A stretch of DNA of 33,437 nucleotides from Eubacterium sp. UBA5416 (GTDB lineage: Bacteria > Bacillota > Clostridia > Lachnospirales > Lachnospiraceae), in NCBI GenBank assembly GCA_002409525.1, contig DHNM01000028.1, positions 1-33,437 on the forward strand, in the 5' to 3' direction. The notes below the pieces were generated by a model. That model did no database searches and was not told the DNA's origin. It saw only the letters and a program-made list of their open reading frames with translations. Position 1 is the first letter of the stretch. Every line of letters starts with the position of its first letter. This document shows, piece after piece, positions 23,166-30,618 of the stretch. Made by a program: the position numbers and the translations under genes.

Positions 23166-23771
23166 TTACGAAAGCCATTCTCTTTCTTCTTCCACCAGTT
23201 CGTCTTTCACCTGAAGTATAGAAATCATCGAGTCATGAATCTCCCTTCCTTCGTCGAAAACACCATCCTTTGTACACCAGATCAGACAGATGCCGAGGAT
23301 CTGATTTCGAATGGTGTGATAAATGTCCAGCGGTGAACGGGTATTGAGAAACTGCCCTTCCTGCTGGCCTTTTTTTATGATCTGTACTGTGTCTTCTTTT
23401 GTATTGTTTTCTGTTTCCGGGAAGAATGTAGATCGGCTGTTCTGCAGATTGATCATAATAATGGATGAAAGTATGTCAGAACCCATCTCTACGGTCCAGT
23501 CCACGGTAGGCTTAAAAATCAGCCAGAGTTTGAGCCAGCAATTATCTGTCGTGATGATCTTGGTATGATATTTTCCGGGAATCTGAGTATTGTCATAGAA
23601 GGAGTCTATAATTGCATCTTTGCTTTTGAAATGATAATAAAAGGTTCCCCTTTGTATATCCATGGCATCGCAGATATCCTTGATGGATACATTTTGATAT
23701 CCCTTTTCTTTAAATAATTCGACAGCAGTATTGATAATTGTAATCTTTGTTTTTGTCCCATCGCTTGGCAT
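23166..23771 (-). CDS. TetR-family transcriptional regulator
   Basis: A 201-residue regulator. The N-terminal helix-turn-helix is canonical (IINTAVELFKEKGYQNVSIKDICDAM, then IQRGTFYYHFKSKDAII). The rest is the usual ligand-binding helical domain, ending VEEEREWLS. Longer in-frame starts exist (to 23855), but the AGGGG at 23779-23783 sits seven bases before the ATG at 23771 and the conserved domain begins just after it. It diverges from the old yellow enzyme gene and probably represses it, possibly together with its own gene. A near-identical C-terminal tail survives as a scar at 1217-1278. Confidence 0.9.
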   Translation of the reverse strand: MPSDGTKTKITIINTAVELFKEKGYQNVSIKDICDAMDIQRGTFYYHFKSKDAIIDSFYDNTQIPGKYHTKIITTDNCWLKLWLIFKPTVDWTVEMGSDILSSIIMINLQNSRSTFFPETENNTKEDTVQIIKKGQQEGQFLNTRSPLDIYHTIRNQILGICLIWCTKDGVFDEGREIHDSMISILQVKDELVEEEREWLS

Positions 23772-23802
23772 ATTCATTCCCCTGTTAATATAAGATACCT
23801 TA

Positions 23803-23831
23803 ACTATAGCATAGTAAAAAAAAGATGTAAA
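23803..23831 (-). promoter_or_regulatory. Promoter of the TetR gene
   Basis: Read on the minus strand, TTTACA (23831-23826) and TATAGT (23808-23803) are 17 bp apart and lie about 30 bp upstream of the TetR start at 23771. It faces away from the promoter of the old yellow enzyme gene, the two -35 boxes being about 18 bp apart. Confidence 0.65.
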
Positions 23832-23848
23832 TATTTGACTGTAATCTA

Positions 23849-23877
23849 TTGACAAAATAATAACAATGGTTTATAGT
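23849..23877 (+). promoter_or_regulatory. Promoter of the old yellow enzyme/Fe-S reductase gene
   Basis: TTGACA (23849-23854), 17-bp spacer and TATAGT (23872-23877) form a near-consensus sigma-A promoter 50 bp before the start codon. Such a strong promoter fits control by a repressor. Confidence 0.8.
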
Positions 23878-23885
23878 CTTTTTTA

Positions 23886-23895
23886 TACACGTGTA
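23886..23895. promoter_or_regulatory. Palindrome TACACGTGTA, candidate TetR operator
   Basis: A perfect 10-bp palindrome lies at the expected transcription start of the old yellow enzyme gene, eight bases after its -10 box. Its position is right for a TetR-type repressor to block initiation. A palindrome this short also occurs by chance, so only the position argues for function. Confidence 0.45.
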
Positions 23896-23926
23896 CAAAT
23901 TAAACTATATAAGAGGTGCAATAAGA

Positions 23927-25933
23927 ATGGGTAATTTAACTGCAACATTCCAACCGTGGAAAATTGGTAACATTGAAATTAAGAACCGGACTGTCATGGC
24001 GGCGATGGGAATTCACTCCCCGCGAATGGTAAACAGTGACAACAGTTACACGCAGGACGGAATCGACTATTTTGTTGAAAGAGCCAAAGGGGGCGTTGGT
24101 CTGATTGTGACCGGTGGCATGGCTGTGCAGAATAAGTATGATTCCGTGGAAGGCGGGAACTGTGTTCTGAATTCAGGTGATGAATTTATCACAAACACGA
24201 AAAAACTGACTGAAGCAGTACATAAATATGGAACTAAGATTGTCTGTCAGTTAAGTGCTGCATCGGGACGTACCGCTCCGGTTTGGTTCATGTCCGGGGA
24301 ACCGATCGCACCATGTGATGGACTTCCTAATGTATGGAAACCGGAGATTAAACACAGGGCACTTACAAAAGAAGACATTGAGATGTATTTACACGGATTT
24401 GAGGTAGGCGCAAAACTGTGTCAGGATGCCGGATTCGACGGTGTAGAAATTCATGCTATGCATGAGGGATATCTGCTGGATCAGTTCTCACTGGCAAATA
24501 TGAACACCAGAGATGATGAGTACGGTGGAGCGAAACTGGAAAATCGTATGAGATTCGCAAAGGAGATTGTTGAGCGGATCCATGCTGCATGCGGCGATGA
24601 TTTCCCTGTTTTGATGCGTTATAGTGTGACATCGAAAATGAAGGGATTTAATCAGGGAGCACTTCCGGGAGAAGAATATGAAGAATTCGGCCGTTCCAGA
24701 GAAGAATCTGTAGAAGCTGCAAGGCTGCTCGAAAAATACGGGTATGCTGCTTTAGATGCAGATAATGGGACTTATGACTCCTGGTTCTGGGCTCATCCTC
24801 CGGTTTATATGCCGGAACAGTGCAATCTGGACGACTGTGCATTTATCAAGGAAAAAGTGAATATCCCTGTAATCTGTGCAGGACGGATGGAGGATCCCGA
24901 AGCTGATGAAAAAGCAATCCGAGAAGGCAAAATTGATGCGATTGGTCTTGCAAGAAGTCTTTTGGCTGATCCTTACTGGCCCAAAAAAGCGGAAAATGAT
25001 GACGAAGAGGATATTCGTCCCTGTATCGCCTGCCATGTGGGATGCCTGCAGAGAATTTTCAATATGAAGGATATGAGCTGTGCACTGAATCCTGCCTGCT
25101 GCAATGAGAGAGATTATGAGTTAAAACAGACGGATTCACCAAAGCATGTGATGGTCATCGGCGGCGGCATTGCTGGCATGGAAGCGGCAAGAGTTGCGGC
25201 TTTAAGAGGACACAAGGTGGACTTGTATGAAAAATCAGACGAATTAGGCGGGATGTTTATCGCTGCTTCGTCTATGAGCTTTAAAGATGCAGACAGAAAG
25301 CTGATTGAATGGTACAAGAGACAGATGGAAAAGACAGGTGTTACGGTTCATATGAATTGTGAAGTCACGACTGAACAGGTGCAGACTGAAAAACCAGATG
25401 TTGTTTACGCAGCGACGGGTTCTACACCCAGAGTATTGTCAGGAATTGAAGGGCTTGACTCTCATGTGATTTCAGCAGTTGATGCCCTACTGGGTAAGAA
25501 ACCAATTGGTGAGAAGGTAGTCATCATTGGCGGAGGTCTTACTGGAATTGAAATGGCTTATGATCAGGCACTGGCAGGAAAAGAAGTGAATGTCGTAGAA
25601 GTTCTTCCTGAGATCCTTTCCAAGAAAGAAGATCTGTGTGCCGCAAATGAGAACATGCTCAGGATGGCGATTGAGCAGTATCATATCGGTATTCACACCG
25701 ATACGAAGGTAGTCAAAATATCGGAAGACAGTGTCACAATTGAGAAAGATGGAAAACAATCTGTTCTTCCGGCTGATACCGTGATTAGCAGCATCGGATA
25801 TATTTCCGACAATTCACTCGCTGAGAAACTAAAGGACTACGATGGTCATGTCGAGTCACTAGGCGATTGTGATCATGTATCCAATCTGATGGGCGCAATC
25901 TGGAAAGCTTATGAATCAGCAAGCCAGATTTGA
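23927..25933 (+). CDS. Old yellow enzyme/Fe-S/FAD reductase (2,4-dienoyl-CoA reductase type)
   Basis: A 668-residue flavo-iron-sulfur enzyme. Residues ~1-350 are an FMN-binding TIM barrel of the old yellow enzyme family (FQPWKIGNIEIKNRTVMAAM; HAMHEGYLLDQF). A 4Fe-4S cluster site follows (CIACHVGC, with further Cys in MSCALNPACC) near 365-390. Next are an FAD site (VIGGGIAGMEAARVAALRG, ~408) and an NAD(P)H site (VIIGGGLTGIEMAYDQA, ~531). This is the layout of 2,4-dienoyl-CoA reductase, enoate reductase and BaiCD/BaiH, which reduce activated C=C bonds. ATG 23927 has AGAGGTG at good spacing; the longer frame from 23891 lies over the operator. It is probably inducible through the divergent TetR. 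A small hairpin overlaps its stop (25924-25938). Confidence 0.9.
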   Translation: MGNLTATFQPWKIGNIEIKNRTVMAAMGIHSPRMVNSDNSYTQDGIDYFVERAKGGVGLIVTGGMAVQNKYDSVEGGNCVLNSGDEFITNTKKLTEAVHKYGTKIVCQLSAASGRTAPVWFMSGEPIAPCDGLPNVWKPEIKHRALTKEDIEMYLHGFEVGAKLCQDAGFDGVEIHAMHEGYLLDQFSLANMNTRDDEYGGAKLENRMRFAKEIVERIHAACGDDFPVLMRYSVTSKMKGFNQGALPGEEYEEFGRSREESVEAARLLEKYGYAALDADNGTYDSWFWAHPPVYMPEQCNLDDCAFIKEKVNIPVICAGRMEDPEADEKAIREGKIDAIGLARSLLADPYWPKKAENDDEEDIRPCIACHVGCLQRIFNMKDMSCALNPACCNERDYELKQTDSPKHVMVIGGGIAGMEAARVAALRGHKVDLYEKSDELGGMFIAASSMSFKDADRKLIEWYKRQMEKTGVTVHMNCEVTTEQVQTEKPDVVYAATGSTPRVLSGIEGLDSHVISAVDALLGKKPIGEKVVIIGGGLTGIEMAYDQALAGKEVNVVEVLPEILSKKEDLCAANENMLRMAIEQYHIGIHTDTKVVKISEDSVTIEKDGKQSVLPADTVISSIGYISDNSLAEKLKDYDGHVESLGDCDHVSNLMGAIWKAYESASQI

Positions 25934-25969
25934 TCTGGTTTTCAGATATTGAGACACTTTGTGCCGCAA

Positions 25970-26185
25970 TTATTTTACCATGCTGGGACAAAGGAATCCC
26001 AACACAATTGACAAGAGGAGTGGATTCTTCATGTTTGATCGAGTATCCGCGTTCTCTTGTTTTTTTAGCTCTATAAGGAGTTCATCCCAGTCAGTAATGG
26101 TATGTTCAGTAAATGTAGTTAATCCATCAGGGTACAGACTGCGCACTTCCTCTTCTGACTACTCTTGTAGAAATGTTTGTCTCAT
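25970..26185 (-). pseudogene. Unrecognised small minus-strand ORF with an internal stop
   Basis: From ATG 26185 a frame of 71 codons runs to TAA at 25970 with one in-frame TAG at codon 9. The translation contains EEEVRSLYPDGLTTFTEHTI and DWDELLIELKKQENADT, which has the look of real protein sequence (acidic/amphipathic, no low complexity) but is unknown to me. I saw no ribosome binding site. It occupies most of the 290-bp gap after the old yellow enzyme gene and may be another remnant. Confidence 0.25.
26011..26066 (+). terminator. Possible terminator after the old yellow enzyme gene
   Basis: ACAAGAGGA (26011-26019) can pair with TTCTCTTGT (26052-26060) and a run of Ts follows to 26066. The loop of about 32 bases is large, so the structure is less certain than the other terminators here. 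Confidence 0.35.
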
Positions 26186-26226
26186 GCTATGATAAATGAA
26201 ACAAATAGGTCAAAGGGGGTTTCGAT

Positions 26227-26995
26227 ATGGACTATTTACAAATTCCGGTTGGTATATCTGATTTTAAAAAAATTCGGGAAGAGGAGTACTACTATATTGA
26301 CAAGAGTGGATTGATTCAGGAATTACTGAAATCCGAATCGACAGAAGTAACATTGATTACACGGCCTCGCCGTTTTGGAAAAACACTTAATATGAGTATG
26401 CTTGCTCATTTTTTTGATGTTCGTGAAGATAGCAGAGAGTTGTTTAAGGGATTGGAAATATCGAGAAATCAGGATCTATGTGCGCCATGGTTGAACCAAT
26501 GGCCAACATTATCTGTTTCTTTTAAAGATGTAAATGGGACGTCATTTGAAAATGCCTTTCGATTGTTGAAGTTTGTAATTTCGGATCTATGTGTGGAGCA
26601 TGCATATCTAAAAGACAGTGACAAAGTAAGCGAAGCGCATAAACAAATTTTTCTGAGATTAGAACATCAGACGGCATCCCTGACGGATATACAAAGTTCC
26701 CTTTTTGTTATAATGAAGATGATGAGGGCATACTATGGAAGACCCGTGATTCTCCTACTTGATGAATATGATGTTCCAATTGCCAAGGCGGGATAGAAGT
26801 AAACGCAGAGCTGTTGTATTTGAAGCAAAAATTGCAAGATCATCTGAATCTCTTGAAAAAGAATGTCGGGAAGCATTAAATCAAATTGAGGATAAACAAT
26901 ATGCCAGAAAGATAGAACACAGTGGATATAAGTCTGTCATTCGATATGGCATCGCTTTCTACAAAAAAAGCTGCCTGGTAAAAAATCAATATTGA
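26227..26995 (+). pseudogene. AAA-ATPase/PD-(D/E)XK protein gene with internal deletion
   Basis: The first 189 codons match the widespread AAA-ATPase-like family with a C-terminal nuclease-like domain (PF09820/PF08011): IPVGISDFKKIREEEYYYIDKSG, Walker A-like TRPRRFGKTLNMSM and Walker B LLLDEYDVPI. The frame then ends, and in another frame from ~26790 the family's C-terminus appears (RRAVVFEAKIA, ALNQIEDKQYA, IRYGIAFYKKSCLV). Full-length members are over 500 residues; here roughly 300 central residues are lost with a frameshift, fusing ATPase start to nuclease end. It is unrelated to the catabolic genes around it and probably arrived as a mobile or accessory gene and then decayed. Confidence 0.85.
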
Positions 26996-27068
26996 TCAGG
27001 ATTGTGAGAACATGTAGTGTCTGACAATTCATATTTCATGAACATAGAAGGAGAAAGGAGATTATTTT

Positions 27069-28097
27069 ATGTATTTATTTCAACCATTTACAGTCAAGAA
27101 TATGACAATACGAAACCGGGTCGTTATGCCGCCCATGTGTATGTACAGTGCGGACACCCATGGAATCGCAAATGATTTTCATTTTACTCATTACACGTCA
27201 CGAGCAGTGGGACAGGCTGGATTGATTATCATGGAGGCAACCGGTGTTCAGTCCTGCGGCCGAATCTCAGATCACTGTCTTGGATTGTGGAATGACGAAC
27301 AGGCAGAGGCTATCACACCGATTGTCCATGCCTGCCGGGAATATGGGACAAAGATGGCAATTCAACTCAATCATGCCGGGCGCAAATGCGAAGCACAGGA
27401 GAAGACGATCCTTGCACCGAGTGCCATTCCGTTTGAAGACGGGTCTCCGATGCCGAAAGAGATGACAAAAGGCGATATCAAAGATGTTATTGACGCTTTC
27501 CGATCTGCAGCAAAACGGGCAGCAGACATCGGTTTTGATGCACTTGAAATTCACGGGGCTCATGGATATCTGATTAGTGAATTCTTATCGCCTCTGATCA
27601 ATCATCGCAGCGATGAGTATGGCGGTTCGACAGAGAACAGAAGCCGCATCCTGATCGAAGTGCTGAAAGCTGTCCATGAGGTATGGCCCAAAGAGAAACC
27701 GGTTCTACTGCGTGTCTCTGCGGAAGACTATGAAAAAGACGGGATGCATGCAGATGAAATGGCAAAGATTGTTAATCTTGTGAAACCTTATATTGATATT
27801 TTGGATGTGAGTACCGGAGGAGTTGTTTCGACGCCGCCAACTGCGATCTATCCGGGTTATCAGGTGAAGATCGCGGAAAAACTGAAAGAAGCGACAGGAC
27901 TTCCGACAATTACTGTCGGCTTGATTGTGGAAGCACATCAGGCAGAGGAGATACTGGGTGAAGATCGTGCGGATTTCGTTGCGCTCGGCCGGGAACTGCT
28001 GCGTGATCCCTACTGGGTACTGCATACGGCAAGAAACTTAGATGTGCAATATCCGTTTCCGGAGCAGTATGAGAGAGCGTTTGAAGCCAGAAAATAG
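27069..28097 (+). CDS. namA: YqjM-like NADPH dehydrogenase (old yellow enzyme)
   Basis: A 342-residue FMN enzyme, normal length for the YqjM/NamA branch of old yellow enzymes. Hallmarks are the MPPMCMYS motif (active-site-region Cys and Tyr, residues ~20-27), HFTHYTSRAVGQAGLIIMEA, AIQLNHAGRKCE, the substrate-binding HGAHGYL (two His) and ALGRELLRDPYW. It reduces activated alkenes such as enones, nitro compounds or quinones with NADPH. AAAGGAG precedes ATG 27069, and a good terminator follows, so it is probably its own transcription unit. It differs from the 668-residue enzyme upstream in lacking Fe-S and FAD domains. Its presence suggests the pathway includes reduction of an unsaturated ring or side chain. 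Confidence 0.88.
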   Translation: MYLFQPFTVKNMTIRNRVVMPPMCMYSADTHGIANDFHFTHYTSRAVGQAGLIIMEATGVQSCGRISDHCLGLWNDEQAEAITPIVHACREYGTKMAIQLNHAGRKCEAQEKTILAPSAIPFEDGSPMPKEMTKGDIKDVIDAFRSAAKRAADIGFDALEIHGAHGYLISEFLSPLINHRSDEYGGSTENRSRILIEVLKAVHEVWPKEKPVLLRVSAEDYEKDGMHADEMAKIVNLVKPYIDILDVSTGGVVSTPPTAIYPGYQVKIAEKLKEATGLPTITVGLIVEAHQAEEILGEDRADFVALGRELLRDPYWVLHTARNLDVQYPFPEQYERAFEARK

Positions 28098-28109
28098 CAC
28101 AAAGTGGTG

Positions 28110-28144
28110 ATAGGCTCCGAGTAGAATTGGAGCCTATATTTTTG
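28110..28144 (+). terminator. Terminator of the namA gene
   Basis: ATAGGCTCC (28110-28118) pairs perfectly with GGAGCCTAT (28129-28137) around a ten-base loop, followed by ATTTTTG. It lies 12 bases after the namA stop. Confidence 0.8.
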
Positions 28145-28153
28145 ACCTTTTTC

Positions 28154-28182
28154 AGGACACGTTCAATGAAAGATGTTATAAT
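28154..28182 (+). promoter_or_regulatory. Promoter of the orphan gene at 28222
   Basis: An extended -10 (TGTTATAAT, TATAAT at 28177-28182) lies 17 bp after AGGACA (28154-28159), a moderate -35. With the terminator just upstream, it makes the next gene an independent unit. Confidence 0.6.
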
Positions 28183-28221
28183 GGAATAAAAATAAATTCA
28201 AAAACGTGAGGATAAAATAAT

Positions 28222-28932
28222 ATGAACGACACGATGATAAACATTGAATCTGCGATGGAGCTGCTTCCTGGCTTTCAGTATCTGTATAAAGGTGATACAG
28301 ATGAACTTGACGCTTCTATTATCGGGCACATAATAAAACAGGGATGGGCAATGGAATCATCATCAGAAACCAGAATAAATGCGGTTTTTCAGGCAGGTAT
28401 GGATAAGAATGATATTTACTGCACGTCTTCTTCAAGTCTGTCAACGATAAAAGGTGCAATTGGAAAATGCAGATTTATTGCTTCAGGAATGGATGAGCTG
28501 AAATTGATCAATGAAGTTGCTTCTGACTATCTGGCACACGGGCATCTGGAATCTGTCGGTTTATCTGTAGTTGCAGATGATTATGATGATGAAAAACTAA
28601 AAGGTTTTCGGATGAAAGATCTCCCGGAACTGTCCAAAGAAGCTCGAAGACTGCCGTTTATCTCTATCCGAGGGTGTTTTATTCTGGGAAATGTTAATCG
28701 CCTTACAGGTGAAAGTCTCGGAAGATACATACAAAACTGTTATGGAACTGCGAAGCAGATCTCTACGCTGATTCCATGTAAAATATCATATGTAAATCTG
28801 GCGGGCTGTCTGCAGCCCGTTCTCAGAACGATTGGAGAAGGACAGGAAGCCAGTAAGGAACTTAAAACTCTGTCAGATATTGTGAGCAGTCTCAACAAAA
28901 CTCCATTTAATGCAGGACTGTTGATTCAATGA
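28222..28932 (+). CDS. Uncharacterised protein, weak PLP-barrel (type III) resemblance
   Basis: A 236-residue soluble protein I cannot place firmly. Its pattern recalls the N-terminal barrel of alanine racemase or diaminopimelate decarboxylase-like enzymes: DELKLINEVAS, GLSVVADDYDDEKLKGFRM followed by LPELSKEARRLPFISIRGCFILGN. The lysine that would hold PLP near the N-terminus is not evident, and the C-terminal beta domain is absent. If the resemblance is real it is a one-domain, probably non-catalytic or differently acting relative. GAGGAT precedes ATG 28222; a promoter and terminator isolate it from namA. A hairpin follows. Genomic context (reductases and sensors) gives little hint. Confidence 0.6.
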   Translation: MNDTMINIESAMELLPGFQYLYKGDTDELDASIIGHIIKQGWAMESSSETRINAVFQAGMDKNDIYCTSSSSLSTIKGAIGKCRFIASGMDELKLINEVASDYLAHGHLESVGLSVVADDYDDEKLKGFRMKDLPELSKEARRLPFISIRGCFILGNVNRLTGESLGRYIQNCYGTAKQISTLIPCKISYVNLAGCLQPVLRTIGEGQEASKELKTLSDIVSSLNKTPFNAGLLIQ

Positions 28933-28937
28933 TAATA

Positions 28938-28966
28938 AGGAGGTACGCATTTACAGCGTACCTTCT
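28938..28966 (+). terminator. Hairpin after the orphan gene, T-poor
   Basis: AGGAGGTACGC (28938-28948) pairs with GCGTACCTTCT (28956-28966), one mismatch, seven-base loop, six bases after the stop at 28932. It lacks a proper T run, so it may be a weak terminator or an attenuator in front of the second sensor cassette. Confidence 0.45.
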
Positions 28967-28995
28967 GTCAGATAGTAGTATGAGGAAAAAATCAT

Positions 28996-30618
28996 ATGGG
29001 GGAAATAATCGTGTCAGATGATATTTATACCGTGATCGTAGCGGATGATGAGGAAGAGATCCGAAGAGGAATTGTAAGGAGGGTGAATTGGGAGAGGGTC
29101 GGCTTTCAAGTGATTGGAGAAGCTGAGAACGGTGCGGATGCGCTGGAACTTGTGGAAAAGCTGGAGCCGGATCTTCTGCTCACGGATATCCGTATGCCCT
29201 TTTTGTCCGGAATTGAGCTTGCTCGGGAAATACGGGAAGTGCGTCCCACGGTTCAGATTGCATTCTTAAGTGGCTACGATGATTTCTCATATGCTCAGCA
29301 GGCGATTCAGTACAACATTGTAAGCTATATGTTAAAGCCCATTTCATCGGGCGAAATGGAAGAGGAACTGGCAAAGATAAAAGCGGATATGGACAAAAAG
29401 TTTGCACTGTTTCGCAAAAACAGCCAGAACAAATATGAGATGAAAAAATCCGAATTCCTCCTGCCACTTCTGCTCGACAGTTTTCAGCAGAGCCTGACAT
29501 CGGAAGAAGAGCTGGAGGAACATGCTCTGTCCTGTGGTCTTCTTCGTCCTCCGAAACCGGAGAATATGGAATATGTTGTGTTGGTAGTCGGTATGGAAGA
29601 TGAGTCAGGACAGGATATGACAACCAGAAACAGTGTCCATGCGGTTGATACAATCTTAAAGAAATACATCCGTTATGCGAGCTGTTATCTGAAAGGGCGG
29701 GTTGTATCTGTTCTTGCTGCCACACAGCAGAGCCAGAGTAAATACCTTCATATCATCGTGGAAGAGATCGTAGAAAGTGTGGAGCGTATGATGCAGGTAA
29801 GATGCCAGATTGGTGTGAGCCGGAGCATAAAGATACTTGGCAGCTGTCGGGAAGGTTATCTGGAGGCCATGACTGCGCTCAGCTATTCCAAACCCGGAAA
29901 AAGCAGTGTATATTTCATCTCAGATGAGGAACAGAAAGAAAGCCTGGAGCAGGAAGATTTTAATATTATAACTGAAAAAATTGAATCACTGTTACGTGGC
30001 GGTACAAAAGAAGAGATGCTGAATTATCTGGATAAACTGGGACATGAGATGAGCCTGGGAAAGAATTCCCTGATGGCATGCTTTATCCTGATCTCACAGA
30101 TTTCAGCGTCCGTCTATAAAGTTGTTTATTCCATTGCCGGAGATGAAGGGATACAAAAACTCCAGGATACATATCCGATTGGAAAAATGCAGGATATGGA
30201 GAGAACAGCAAAAAATTTTGAATATATGACGCAGCTTTGCCTGTCAGCAAGAAAACTTCTGTCCGAACAGAGAAAAAAGAGCAGCGAGGTGACCTGTTCT
30301 CTTGTGGTGCAGATTATTCATGAGAAATATGACAGTCAGGATCTTTCTGTGCTTTCAATCAGTCAGGAACTCGGGCTTTCTCCCAATTATCTGAGTGGTC
30401 TGATCAAGAAAAATACGGGCAATACTCTGGTAGAAATGATTACAGACAAAAGAATTGAGAGTGCAAAACAACTTCTCTGTGGCACTTCACTTAAGATTGG
30501 GGAAATTGCGGGGAAATGTGGTTATAAGGATCAGTATTACTTCAGTCACTGCTTTAAGAAGAAGACAGGCTTATCTCCGAACAGCTTCAGGAGGCAGCAT
30601 GAAAAACAGGGAAAATAA
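28996..30618 (+). CDS. YesN-type response regulator, second cassette
   Basis: A 540-residue paralogue of the regulator at 4280. Receiver domain with ADDEEE, phospho-acceptor Asp64 in LLTDIRMP and lysine in MLKPIS; C-terminal AraC helix-turn-helix (LSVLSISQELGLSPNYLSGLI; IGEIAGKCGYKDQYYFSHCFKK, then LSPNSFRRQ). ATG 28996 has GAGGA nine bases upstream. An internal GTG at 29011 also has a purine-rich site and would match the paralogue's start better, so the first five residues are uncertain. The kinase gene begins 20 bases before its stop. The target is probably a transporter operon beyond the right edge, in parallel with the first cassette. Confidence 0.92.
   Translation: MGEIIVSDDIYTVIVADDEEEIRRGIVRRVNWERVGFQVIGEAENGADALELVEKLEPDLLLTDIRMPFLSGIELAREIREVRPTVQIAFLSGYDDFSYAQQAIQYNIVSYMLKPISSGEMEEELAKIKADMDKKFALFRKNSQNKYEMKKSEFLLPLLLDSFQQSLTSEEELEEHALSCGLLRPPKPENMEYVVLVVGMEDESGQDMTTRNSVHAVDTILKKYIRYASCYLKGRVVSVLAATQQSQSKYLHIIVEEIVESVERMMQVRCQIGVSRSIKILGSCREGYLEAMTALSYSKPGKSSVYFISDEEQKESLEQEDFNIITEKIESLLRGGTKEEMLNYLDKLGHEMSLGKNSLMACFILISQISASVYKVVYSIAGDEGIQKLQDTYPIGKMQDMERTAKNFEYMTQLCLSARKLLSEQRKKSSEVTCSLVVQIIHEKYDSQDLSVLSISQELGLSPNYLSGLIKKNTGNTLVEMITDKRIESAKQLLCGTSLKIGEIAGKCGYKDQYYFSHCFKKKTGLSPNSFRRQHEKQGK

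Noticed and set aside
23927..28097. Bile-acid 7-alpha-dehydroxylation (bai) operon
   Set aside because: The large reductase has the BaiCD/BaiH layout, but no baiB, baiE, baiF, baiA or transporter baiG is present, so the layout alone is not enough.
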